Of a stretch of 45,231 nt of DNA, positions 18,156-26,500 are shown piece after piece. The DNA comes from Chitinophagaceae bacterium (GTDB taxonomy: Bacteria > Bacteroidota > Bacteroidia > Chitinophagales > Chitinophagaceae). Under the pieces are notes generated by a model, which was not told the DNA's origin, searched no databases, and was given only the letters and a program-made list of their open reading frames with translations. Where the stretch lies: the NCBI GenBank assembly GCA_013140985.1, contig JABFRU010000051.1:1-45231 (forward strand), in the 5' to 3' direction. The translations under genes and the position numbers were made by a program. How positions within the stretch are numbered: position 1 is the stretch's first letter; every line of letters starts with the position of its first letter.

Positions 18156-20972
18156 TTTCTTTGTTATCACATACACAGATGTAATAATAATAATAGCAAG
18201 CGCAATTTTCCACCAATTACTTCTTGGGTGATCGGGTTCGTAATTGCCAATGAAAATAAGATGAGCCCAGTAAGAAGGTTTTTTAAAACGGGGATCCGTA
18301 TTCTTGTCTTTCAACAAGTCAATCTTGGCTTGTTGGAGTGCTTTATCTTTGGTCCGTCCTTTTGCCAGGTAATAATGTAGTCGTTGTGTGATAAAAGCCG
18401 TTGTTCTGTCTTCTGCTTTCCATAGTGAAGTGATGATATTAGGACAACCGGCATAAGCAAAAGCCCTTGACAAGCTCATCAATCCTTCTCCTTTTATCAA
18501 TTTGCCTGAACCCGTTTCGCAGGCACTCAGGATGATCAGGTTGGTGGAGTCAAGATCCATATCATAGATCTCCTGTGCATACAACATATAATTATCCGGG
18601 GCATTGTTACGACCGGGATAGAAAGCGATATATGACCGAAGCGGCATTTCATTATCCACACCGGCATGTGTGGCAAGATGAACAATATCATATTGATTGG
18701 CTAAGGAAAGAAATTTGTTTTTTACTGCGAGACTATCAGTTAATATTTTTCCTTCGAGATCTCCTGTTTCTTCTTTTGATGCAGGCAAAGATGAGAACCC
18801 GGCTCCGGTACTGTCATTGTAGCCGTTCGATACAAACGGAGCAAAAGCCAGTACACCCGACGACCTTTTTATTTTTTTTCTGTCCTCTGTATTCCATAAT
18901 GCAGTTGAATATTGATATTGGATGGAAAATTTTTCAACGAGATAGTTACCCTTACTGTCCTGTAATGCTTCAAAAGGGAGATAATTCAATTCATCATCGG
19001 GGATGATCACCAGCCGGTCAATTTGACTGAGCTTTGGCTCCAGCGGAGCGATCAATTCTTTATACATGGATTGTGCTATCTCTTTACCATTATAGCGGCC
19101 ATATGTATTTTCTTCATGTAATATTTTTTTTAGCGAGTCTGTCAGGATAAAAAAATCATTGCCCGTTTTTCCACGGTAAGGGATAAACTGTTTGGATGTG
19201 ATAAGCAGTACTACAAATTCATCGGCAGATAAATGATAAGAAAGAATAGCTGTCCGCTGATCCAGTTTTTTTTGCAGGCTGGCGATGGAAGGTATTTGCG
19301 TTATGAAATAACGATTGCGGTAATTCGGGTCTTCTTTTATTTTTTCCTGCAGTTTTTCCAGTTGAATCTCATGATCCCTGATGGAAGAATGAAGAGACTG
19401 TGCCTGAAGGCTATCCGTTGTCCGGGATAATTTCAGCAGCATTCTTGTTATGGCTGTTTTTACAGCGGTTTCTTCAGCTATAAGTTCTTTATCAGCCGGG
19501 TTGTTTCTTTTCAGTTCACTTTCAAATACATTCAGTGAAAGAATGGAGGCCTTATTTTGCTGGTCGAATGTATATGCTTTTTCAAGGTATTGTCTTTCCC
19601 CGGTAATGTCATAGAGCTGCAGGCTTATATCAATAGGTTTATTATGTACGGTATATTTTAATTTTCCGAGGAATAGCCGGGCCTCATCTGAGTTGTATGT
19701 TTTTTCAACATAATCCGCAAGGTTAAAAGCAGCGCTATATGCATCCAAAGAGGCCTGCAATAGGTTTGTTTCTTTTTGTTCTCCAAACAATAGTTCAATG
19801 GCATCCGCCTTTGCCACCAGTGTGTTGAACAAATTTATATAAGAAAAAACGGCGCTGAAGCTGGATGGATTTTTATTGAAATCAGGTTCATTAAAAGAAG
19901 CATCAAATTGCATGATGGCCTGCTGATACGCTTCAATAGCTTTTTTATATTCTTTTTGATTCACCAGTTCATCAGCCTGGAAGCGCAGAAGAACACCATG
20001 GGGCACATTTTTTCTTCGTCCATTCCATTTACTGTTTTCGGCCAGCGCTTGCTGAATGTAAAAGCCGGAAGAATCCTTTTCTTTTAGTCCTGACCATGCC
20101 ACGCCAAGATTATAGTAAAGGTCAATGATCTTGCCGCTGTTTTTATAATTTACTTTTTTAAAAGAAGCAATGGCGCTCTTGTAATCCTTCCGTCTCAGTG
20201 AAATAATGCCAAGATTATGATTTATTTCATCCGCAAAAAGATCATAAGGTAAAATACTTTCATACACGGACTGAGCACCGCTATAATCTTCCAACTTGAC
20301 CAGTAAGGAAGCGATATTGATCTTGTAGTTGATCAGCAGGTCTTTGTAAGAGGACTCTTTAAGGGGAAGTGTGGCGATGGCTTTTTCAAAATAATTTTTT
20401 GCCTGGCGGTAATTACCCGTTTCATAATAGAGAGCACCCAATGTATTATACAGGCGGTGTGCACCACTTAGCGGGGAAGGATAAAGGGCTGCTATCTTTT
20501 CTGCTTTTTTATAGTTGGATAAAGCGGAGTCAAATTCATTTGTACTATAATAAATACCCCCGCTGAAGACATAGGGCTTAAATAAAAAAGAATCTGCCAG
20601 CAAAGGAAGCTTTGATTTTAATGCAATAGCTTTTTGATAGGCTTGTTGTGCAGATCCAAGGCTGTCAAAATAATGATAAAGTGTTGCGATCCTGAACCAG
20701 CAGTGAAAAGCCAATGAATCATCCCCGGCTTTTTCGATAGCAGGAAGAATAATACTGAAACCCTGTAAGGCCTGCTCATTCATCCGGCTTTCCTGCTTTT
20801 CTGTTTCTTCATTATAATCTGGTCTTAAAGAAAGAGCTTCTGCGCCATGATAGATCTTGTCATAATTAAGATAGGCAGGCAGGTAGGGCCGGGATTGTAT
20901 ATCATACTTGCCTTGCGAAAAAGTAATTGTAATTACAAGAATTAGAAAAACAAAGAAGAGAATACGATTCAT
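18141..20972 (-). CDS. Exported TPR-CHAT protein (caspase-like peptidase)
   Basis: A signal peptide (MNRILFFVFLILVITITFSQ) is followed by about eight TPR-like helical pairs (residues 50-420, for example FSGGIYYSTNEFDSALSNYKK), a helical linker with coiled coil, and a CHAT domain (about 610-905). The caspase-type dyad is His769 in HLATHAG and Cys818 in SACETGSG. A C-terminal transmembrane helix (residues 920-936) with a basic tail KKARSK would anchor it in the membrane, the protease facing the periplasm. CHAT domains are clan CD Cys peptidases that cleave after specific residues, often upon TPR-sensed signals. Here the substrate is unknown. It is preceded, in a two-gene operon, by a lipoprotein gene 38 bp upstream, and lies next to the ECF sigma locus. 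Confidence 0.9.
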   Translation of the reverse strand: MNRILFFVFLILVITITFSQGKYDIQSRPYLPAYLNYDKIYHGAEALSLRPDYNEETEKQESRMNEQALQGFSIILPAIEKAGDDSLAFHCWFRIATLYHYFDSLGSAQQAYQKAIALKSKLPLLADSFLFKPYVFSGGIYYSTNEFDSALSNYKKAEKIAALYPSPLSGAHRLYNTLGALYYETGNYRQAKNYFEKAIATLPLKESSYKDLLINYKINIASLLVKLEDYSGAQSVYESILPYDLFADEINHNLGIISLRRKDYKSAIASFKKVNYKNSGKIIDLYYNLGVAWSGLKEKDSSGFYIQQALAENSKWNGRRKNVPHGVLLRFQADELVNQKEYKKAIEAYQQAIMQFDASFNEPDFNKNPSSFSAVFSYINLFNTLVAKADAIELLFGEQKETNLLQASLDAYSAAFNLADYVEKTYNSDEARLFLGKLKYTVHNKPIDISLQLYDITGERQYLEKAYTFDQQNKASILSLNVFESELKRNNPADKELIAEETAVKTAITRMLLKLSRTTDSLQAQSLHSSIRDHEIQLEKLQEKIKEDPNYRNRYFITQIPSIASLQKKLDQRTAILSYHLSADEFVVLLITSKQFIPYRGKTGNDFFILTDSLKKILHEENTYGRYNGKEIAQSMYKELIAPLEPKLSQIDRLVIIPDDELNYLPFEALQDSKGNYLVEKFSIQYQYSTALWNTEDRKKIKRSSGVLAFAPFVSNGYNDSTGAGFSSLPASKEETGDLEGKILTDSLAVKNKFLSLANQYDIVHLATHAGVDNEMPLRSYIAFYPGRNNAPDNYMLYAQEIYDMDLDSTNLIILSACETGSGKLIKGEGLMSLSRAFAYAGCPNIITSLWKAEDRTTAFITQRLHYYLAKGRTKDKALQQAKIDLLKDKNTDPRFKKPSYWAHLIFIGNYEPDHPRSNWWKIALAIIIITSVYVITKKARSK

Positions 20973-21010
20973 GATAAGCTGTAATGCTTATCAAATTTAG
21001 TGGCAGAAGT

Positions 21011-21775
21011 TTAATTAGCGATAATAATAATACAGGGGGGCCTGGGTTTGGCCGCTTGTTCATTTTTTAGAAAAACACCCTGCGTAGTACGATCATTCAA
21101 TATATCCCAAACATATTGAGGTACGTCAGCCATAGTATTGTACCAATAAAGAAGTACTTTAAGTTTGTTCAGTGATTTGCCGCTGCCGTCATTTATCCTG
21201 TATTTGATCTCAATTTCCTTCTTGTCGTCATTATTGGGATTGTTTCCAAAAACGCCATTCCGTATTGATTCTGCCAAATTGATCTTGCCGTTATCTGTTT
21301 TTACGGCACAGCCCCCGCCATTGGCCACATTCCCTTCGTCAAAATTGGAGCCGCTGAGTGGTAATACTCTTGATAAGCTTGCATTATAAACAGGATTGGC
21401 AACTGAATCACCCTGTGAAAGATGAAAAAAATGATCAGTGAATGTGATGCCTGATAAAACAACCATTGTTGTGGTCACCTTACCATCCGGGGCGGTATGT
21501 GAGATCCGATAACGCAAACCTGTTTCACTGTTATCAAGATTGATGGCACCGGTGATGTCATCAATTTCTATACCATCAGGGAAACCGGAATAAGTTCCTG
21601 CCCGTTGTTCGATCGGGTAAACAATGTTGGTTCCTGATGGCTTCATATAAAGAATGGAATCACCATAACTGATCTTGTAAGGAGCATCGGTACCATCGGC
21701 AGGTTTATTGCAACTTAACCATGCTGAAAATGAGATCAGCAGGAGCAACAGGAATATGAAAGGGTTTTTTCCCAT
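21011..21775 (-). CDS. Lipoprotein with putative Ig-like domain, upstream of the CHAT gene
   Basis: This is the first gene of a probable two-gene operon with the CHAT protein (38 bp gap). The lipoprotein signal is KNPFIFLLLLLISFSAWLSC, lipobox AWLSC. Residues about 55-95 carry GTYSGFPDGIEIDDITGAIN, similar to the putative-Ig motif SGLPpGLsInssTGvItG of cadherin-like modules. The C-terminus, rich in charged residues, ends in KPRPPCIIIIAN with a final Cys-Ile-rich tail that is unusual for a lipoprotein. No family was recognised. Proximity suggests it could be the substrate, sensor or regulator of the CHAT peptidase; this is inference only. Confidence 0.65.
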   Translation of the reverse strand: MGKNPFIFLLLLLISFSAWLSCNKPADGTDAPYKISYGDSILYMKPSGTNIVYPIEQRAGTYSGFPDGIEIDDITGAINLDNSETGLRYRISHTAPDGKVTTTMVVLSGITFTDHFFHLSQGDSVANPVYNASLSRVLPLSGSNFDEGNVANGGGCAVKTDNGKINLAESIRNGVFGNNPNNDDKKEIEIKYRINDGSGKSLNKLKVLLYWYNTMADVPQYVWDILNDRTTQGVFLKNEQAAKPRPPCIIIIAN

Positions 21776-21955
21776 TACAGTATTTTTTTTGAGTAAACGA
21801 TGAGAGGATAATTGTAACCTCTGGTAAATATAATTTTAATAATTTTCGAAGTTACAACAATAATTAAGCCGGAAAGGATGATTAAAATCAGTTTCTCTTA
21901 AATTGGTTTAAAAATTTACTTTGCGGCAACATTTTGAACAAAAGATTGCTTACCA

Positions 21956-23158
21956 ATGAAAATCGGACTGATAAAAGAAGGAAAAACACCAGCTGACAAC
22001 CGGGTGGCACTGACACCTGCCCAATGTAAATGGATACAAAAAAATGCTCCGGGCATTAGTATTATAGCCCAATCCTCCGGAGGACGTTGTTTTTCGGATA
22101 AGGAATATCACCTCGCAGGTGTAGAAGTGGCAGAAGACATGAGCAGCTGTGATATTTTATTGGGAATAAAAGAAGTACCTGCTGACCAATTGATTCCCGG
22201 CAAGACTTACCTGTTCTTTTCTCATACAAAAAAGAAACAACCACAGAACCAACTTTTGTTAAAAACAATTCTTGAAAAGAGAATTACCCTTATTGACTAT
22301 GAATGCCTCGAACATGAGGATGGCCAGCGCATCATCGGTTTTGGATTTTTTGCTGGTGTTGTTGGCGCCCATAATGGAATGATGGCTTATGGAAACCGGA
22401 CAGGTTTGTTTTCTTTGGAAAGAGTATATAAACAGCGAAGTTTCCGGGAATTGATCCACACTTATTTTGGATTGAGGCTTCCGAATGTAAAAATTGCGGT
22501 AACAGGATCAGGACGAGTGGCGCATGGAATACTGGAAGTAATGAACCTGATGGGTATCCATGAAGTGGAGCCGGATGATTATTTAAAACGAAGATTTTCC
22601 TATCCTGTTTACACACAACTCAAGGGACATGAACTGTATGAACATAAAGAAACACTCAACTACAGCCGTGAAGAATTTCATGCTCATCCGGAATTGTACC
22701 GGTGCAAATTTCTGCCGTATGCAGAGCAGACCGATATTTTAATGAACGGTGTTTATTGGGAAAAGAATAGCCCCCGGCTGTTTGAAAAGGACGATGTAAA
22801 GACTGACCATTTCATTATTCAAACCATTGCTGATATTACTGATGATGTGAATGGTTCTGTGCCGATCAATACCGGCGATCAGACCATTGAAGATCCGGTG
22901 TATGGGATTGACAAAGATACATTGGAGAAAACAGCGCCGTATTTAAAGAACTCCATTGATATAATGGCCGTAGGCAATCTGCCCAATGAATTACCAAGGG
23001 ATGCTTCAAGGTATTTTGGTGAGCAACTGATAAAGCATGTACTGGAAGATCTGTTGGGCAATAGTTCAGATATTATCAGGAGGGCTACCATGACAAAGGA
23101 TGGAAAATTAACAGAGCCATTTTTTTACCTGCAGGATTATGTTAATAGCCAATCATAA
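21956..23158 (+). CDS. Saccharopine dehydrogenase-like / AlaDH-PNT family NAD(P)-dependent oxidoreductase
   Basis: The N-terminal signature MKIGLIKEGKTPADNRVALTP belongs to the alanine dehydrogenase / transhydrogenase N-domain family, and the internal layout matches lysine-forming saccharopine dehydrogenases. The substrate-side motif is GQRIIGFGFFAGVVGAHNGM. The Rossmann motif is VKIAVTGSGRVAHGILEVM, near residue 180. The C-terminal domain has DITDDVNGSVPINTGDQTIEDPVYG. Length (400 residues) fits. In yeast-type enzymes the reaction interconverts saccharopine with lysine and 2-oxoglutarate; the role in Bacteroidota is likely lysine catabolism, but is not shown by context. The stop abuts the TrmN6 gene stop. 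Confidence 0.85.
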   Translation: MKIGLIKEGKTPADNRVALTPAQCKWIQKNAPGISIIAQSSGGRCFSDKEYHLAGVEVAEDMSSCDILLGIKEVPADQLIPGKTYLFFSHTKKKQPQNQLLLKTILEKRITLIDYECLEHEDGQRIIGFGFFAGVVGAHNGMMAYGNRTGLFSLERVYKQRSFRELIHTYFGLRLPNVKIAVTGSGRVAHGILEVMNLMGIHEVEPDDYLKRRFSYPVYTQLKGHELYEHKETLNYSREEFHAHPELYRCKFLPYAEQTDILMNGVYWEKNSPRLFEKDDVKTDHFIIQTIADITDDVNGSVPINTGDQTIEDPVYGIDKDTLEKTAPYLKNSIDIMAVGNLPNELPRDASRYFGEQLIKHVLEDLLGNSSDIIRRATMTKDGKLTEPFFYLQDYVNSQS

Positions 23159-23887
23159 GTGCAGGTAATAATCTCTCAGCAAATTTTTAAAGCCGTCGGT
23201 GTATTGTTGTTCCTCATCCCGGATCGTGATTTCATTGATCATTGTTTCATTTGACTCATCGGCTTTCAACTTTCCTGCAATCATAAAACGGGAAAAATCA
23301 TGATTGACGGATTGTCTTACAAAAATTATTTGCTGAATGAAAAGGCCAGTTTCCCGGATAAGCTTTTTTATCTCTTCATTTCTTTTATAAGGGAGTAATA
23401 AATAAAATGTTCCATCAGTGGAGAGATTATTTTTTATGATTTTCAGTAATTCTGATAAGGACAGATCGTCGCTGTGATGTGCAATATTTTTCTTTTTATT
23501 ATCTCCTTTTAATTCATTCTCATAAAAAGGGGGGTTGCTGATGATGATAGCATATTTATTTTCAGAAGAAAGATCTCTTGCATCTGCATGAATGACTTTT
23601 ATCCTGCCTGCCCATGGCGAAGCAGCAATATTTTCTTTGGCCTGTTCAAATGAATCTTTATCAATTTCAACCGCATCAAAATTTAATGCTGAGATCTTTT
23701 GCGACAGCAGTAATGGCAATAAGCCGGTCCCTGTTCCTATATCAAGGCAATTAGTAATTATTAATTTTTCATTCTTAATTTGTTCTGTTGTCCATGCTCC
23801 AAACAAACAGGCATCTGTTGTCACTTTCATTGCACAACGATCCTGGTGAATGATGAATTGTTTGAATTGAAAATAGGTGTTGGACAT
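23153..23887 (-). CDS. trmN6: tRNA1(Val) (adenine(37)-N6)-methyltransferase
   Basis: A class I SAM methyltransferase with motif I LDIGTGTGLLP (residues 48-58) and catalytic NPPF at 118-121, the N6-adenine methyltransferase signature. The N-terminal segment FQFKQFIIHQDRCAMKVTTDACLFGAW (in two blocks) is diagnostic of TrmN6/YfiC, with the conserved MKVTTDACLFG. It methylates A37 of tRNA1(Val). It is 12 bp downstream of tsaD on the same strand, so two tRNA-modification genes sit together, and its stop directly abuts that of the convergent oxidoreductase gene. Length (244 residues) is normal. Confidence 0.92.
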   Translation of the reverse strand: MSNTYFQFKQFIIHQDRCAMKVTTDACLFGAWTTEQIKNEKLIITNCLDIGTGTGLLPLLLSQKISALNFDAVEIDKDSFEQAKENIAASPWAGRIKVIHADARDLSSENKYAIIISNPPFYENELKGDNKKKNIAHHSDDLSLSELLKIIKNNLSTDGTFYLLLPYKRNEEIKKLIRETGLFIQQIIFVRQSVNHDFSRFMIAGKLKADESNETMINEITIRDEEQQYTDGFKNLLRDYYLHL

Positions 23888-23899
23888 AAACCAGGTAGC

Positions 23900-24943
23900 T
23901 CACCAATCAGCTCTTGCTGAAGCCGTAACCGACAGGTCAGTAAACTCTCCTGCAAGATATTTATAATAGCCGGTAATGGCTATCATGCCTGCATTGTCAG
24001 TACAATATTCAAATGCAGGGATAAAAGTTCTCCATTGATATTTTTTCCCGGCTTCTTCAAAAGCTTTTCTCAAACCGCTGTTGGCAGAAACTCCGCCGGC
24101 CAGGCAAATATCTGCTATACCCGTTTCAATGGCGGCCTTTTTTAATTTATTCAGTAGAATCGTAACGATGCGATGCTGAATGGAAGCACAGATATCTGCC
24201 AGATTATTTTGAATGAATCCCTGTTTCTCTTCTTCCGTGGCGTTGAATTCTTCTTTGTACAAATTGCTCTTGCCTGCATTTTGTAAAAAATAAAGGATAG
24301 AGGTTTTTAATCCGCTGAAACTAAAATTCAAACCGGGTATATGGGGCTCAGGAAATTTAAAACGATCCGCATTTCCATCTTTTGCATATTTATCTATCAG
24401 CGGGCCGCCGGGATAGGGGAGGCCCAGCAACTTTGCTGATTTATCAAATGCTTCACCGGCTGCATCATCAATGGTTTCGCCGATCACTTTCATTTTTATT
24501 GGCGATTCACATAAAACAATTTGTGTGTGGCCACCGCTTACTGTCAGACATAAGAAAGGAAAATTTGGTTTTGGGTTGTCAATCAAATTCGCCAGCACAT
24601 GTGCCTGCATATGATGAACGGCGATCAGCGGTTTGTTCAGTGATTGTGCTAATGATTTGGCGAACTGCGAACCAACCAGCAAGGAACCGATCAATCCCGG
24701 CGATTGAGTAAAAGCAATGGCATCCACAGTTTGCAGTTCACAGTTGGCATCTTTCAAAGCTTTATCTGCAACAGGAATTATATTCTGCATGTGTGCTCTT
24801 GATGCAAGCTCCGGCACCACACCTCCAAATTGCTCATGCACTTTTTGTCCTGCAATGATGTTGGAACGAATTTTTCCATCCATACAAACAGATGCCGATG
24901 TTTCATCGCAACTTGATTCAATAGCTAAAATAGTAACTGTCAC
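23900..24943 (-). CDS. tsaD: tRNA N6-adenosine threonylcarbamoyltransferase TsaD
   Basis: The Kae1/TsaD family is recognised by AIESSCDETSASV at the N-terminus, the metal-binding pair His111 and His115 in HHMQAHVL, FLCLTVSGGHTQIVL, the GEAFDKSAKLLGLPYPGGP loop and the late DICLAGGVSANSGLR and YCTDNAGMIA motifs. It transfers the threonylcarbamoyl group to A37 of ANN-decoding tRNAs, essential in most bacteria. Length (347 residues) is typical. The neighbour trmN6 begins 12 bp downstream. No other members of the complex (TsaB, TsaE, TsaC) are in the window. Confidence 0.97.
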   Translation of the reverse strand: MTVTILAIESSCDETSASVCMDGKIRSNIIAGQKVHEQFGGVVPELASRAHMQNIIPVADKALKDANCELQTVDAIAFTQSPGLIGSLLVGSQFAKSLAQSLNKPLIAVHHMQAHVLANLIDNPKPNFPFLCLTVSGGHTQIVLCESPIKMKVIGETIDDAAGEAFDKSAKLLGLPYPGGPLIDKYAKDGNADRFKFPEPHIPGLNFSFSGLKTSILYFLQNAGKSNLYKEEFNATEEEKQGFIQNNLADICASIQHRIVTILLNKLKKAAIETGIADICLAGGVSANSGLRKAFEEAGKKYQWRTFIPAFEYCTDNAGMIAITGYYKYLAGEFTDLSVTASARADW

Positions 24944-24985
24944 TTCAAATGTTTAATTGACTTTGCGAAGTTAAGGAGTCTTGTT

Positions 24986-25003
24986 AAGCCCCTTTAGGGG
25001 TTT
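24986..25003. repeat. CCCC-TTTA-GGGG micro-hairpin between the permease gene and tsaD
   Basis: CCCCTTTAGGGG (24989-25000) is flanked by AAG and TTT, so the hairpin extends as AAGCCCC...GGGGTTT with partial symmetry. It is located 3' of the permease stop on the minus strand. It resembles a motif often seen in Bacteroidota intergenic regions. Terminator function is possible but the downstream T tract on the minus strand is short. Confidence 0.35.
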
Positions 25004-25009
25004 GGGGTT

Positions 25010-26263
25010 CTAACTCCGCATCGCCACCACCGGGTCCATCCTGGCAGCCTGTCTTGCCGGGATGAAACCCGCCAGCACACCAACGATGATACAAATGACG
25101 ATGGCCAGTATCATATTATCAGTAGAAATAAAAACAGGAAAATTCAACACAGAAGTTAATAACTGTGAAAGAAGGAATACAAGAGTAAGGCCGATCAGCC
25201 CGCCGATGATGCAAAGGAAAGCTGACTCCAATAAAAATTCTGCCAGTATCACTCTTCGTTTGGCGCCAACAGCTTTTTTCAAACCGATCTGGTGGGTTCG
25301 TTCTCTTACCGACACAAACATGATATTAGCAACGCCAAACATACCAACAATGAGTGATAAAGCAGCAATCGCCCAGCCGCCCTGGTTCAAACCAACAAAT
25401 GCATCGCTGATAGCAGCGCTGAAATCATTTACATCATTCAGCGAAAAATCATCATCTTTTTTCGGGCTAAGTTTGTGAATAGCCCTCACCGTTCCGGTCA
25501 GTTCATTTTTCAATGCTTTACTGGAAAGATCATCTTGTCCCTGCACCATTATGAGCGGATCTGACCTTCTTTCATCCATGATGGTACGGGCAAATTTGTA
25601 AGGTAATATCACATTCTCATCAAAGTTCCAGCCGCCGATCATTTGCTTGCCCTGTTTTTTTATTACACCGATCACCTGCAATTTTTTTCCTCTTGCTACC
25701 ACCATTTTACCAATAGCTCTTTCAGGAACGCCAAATAATTTTTCTGCCACTGTAATGCCGATCACCATCACATTACTGCCATGGTTAAATTCTGCTTCTG
25801 AAATATACCGGCCTGTTATGATGTCAATGGGTTGAATAATGTTGAACTGTTCGGTGATGCCATACAAATTCACATTCGATAGTTGGTTATCTTCAAATTC
25901 AATATTGTCTTCCCGGTCAATTTTAAAAGCAGCGTACTTGGCAGAAGGAGTTCTTTCCATGATCTCTTTCATCTCAGCATATTTGGGCATAGGCCGCTTC
26001 ATATATTTCCAGTAAGGATAATCAGGTCCCCGGCCGGCGGTATAATCCCATTTGTCTAAGTAAATGGTATTGGTGCCGAGAGCTTTTATTTCATTCTGGA
26101 TGTTCCGTTCCAGGCTATTTACAACAGTCAGTACGCCAATGATGCAGAAGATGCCGATGGTAACGCCGAATAGGGAAAGGAAAGTACGGAGTTTATTTTT
26201 CCATAATTCCTGCAGCGCCATTTTAAAACTGCTGACAATGATTTCTATACTGCGGCGGACCAT
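25010..26263 (-). CDS. ABC transporter permease, MacB/FtsX type
   Basis: An N-terminal transmembrane helix (residues about 20-42, KLRTFLSLFGVTIGIFCIIG) is followed by a large periplasmic MacB core-like domain of about 230 residues, including VMVIGITVAEKLFG and GKKLQVIGVIKKQG. Three C-terminal transmembrane helices follow, with the family motif RERTHQIGLKKAVGAKRRVIL before helix 3 and FIPARQAARMDPVVAMRS at the C-terminus. Such permeases work with an ATPase and often a membrane-fusion protein to move lipids, peptides or macrolides. No ATPase is adjacent, so the partner must lie elsewhere. A TACCTTTG promoter box lies just 4 nt upstream of the ATG. Confidence 0.92.
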   Translation of the reverse strand: MVRRSIEIIVSSFKMALQELWKNKLRTFLSLFGVTIGIFCIIGVLTVVNSLERNIQNEIKALGTNTIYLDKWDYTAGRGPDYPYWKYMKRPMPKYAEMKEIMERTPSAKYAAFKIDREDNIEFEDNQLSNVNLYGITEQFNIIQPIDIITGRYISEAEFNHGSNVMVIGITVAEKLFGVPERAIGKMVVARGKKLQVIGVIKKQGKQMIGGWNFDENVILPYKFARTIMDERRSDPLIMVQGQDDLSSKALKNELTGTVRAIHKLSPKKDDDFSLNDVNDFSAAISDAFVGLNQGGWAIAALSLIVGMFGVANIMFVSVRERTHQIGLKKAVGAKRRVILAEFLLESAFLCIIGGLIGLTLVFLLSQLLTSVLNFPVFISTDNMILAIVICIIVGVLAGFIPARQAARMDPVVAMRS

Positions 26264-26267
26264 GGAG

Positions 26268-26275
26268 CAAAGGTA
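26268..26275 (-). promoter_or_regulatory. -7 box TACCTTTG abutting the permease start
   Basis: On the minus strand TACCTTTG ends 4 nt before the ATG of the permease gene (26261-26263). This predicts a leaderless or nearly leaderless transcript. The same geometry is seen at 8319. Confidence 0.5.
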
Positions 26276-26297
26276 GTTTGAGAAAGTGAATAAAGCA

Positions 26298-26427
26298 GTA
26301 GTGTTATGATTTGAAATTTGGAAAATAAATTATGGCCACAGAGATATTGAGAACCACAGAGTAGTTCTCTGCGAAACCCCTTTCCTCTGTGGTTCTCTGT
26401 GGGCTAATTTTCAAACCAGGACAGTAC
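26298..26427. mobile_element. Palindromic MITE-like element, copy A (CACAGAG subtype)
   Basis: The ends are GTAGTGTTATGATTTGAAA (26298-26316) and, inverted, GTACTGTCCTGGTTTGAAA (26409-26427), 15 of 19 identical. Each arm then carries two CACAGAG units (CCACAGAG at 26336-26343 and again at about 26353-26361; CCTCTGTGGTTCTCTGTGGG on the right arm). The whole unit can fold into one long hairpin. It occupies the space between the permease promoter and the interrupted NTF2-like gene. No target-site duplication is visible, so the insertion may be old. No coding capacity. Confidence 0.6.
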
Positions 26428-26500
26428 CAGACTAGTTTGGTTTCTTACATTTCACTTTATGAGTCTAAATTTGTCTTTCATTCAAGCGAAACATTTTTTT

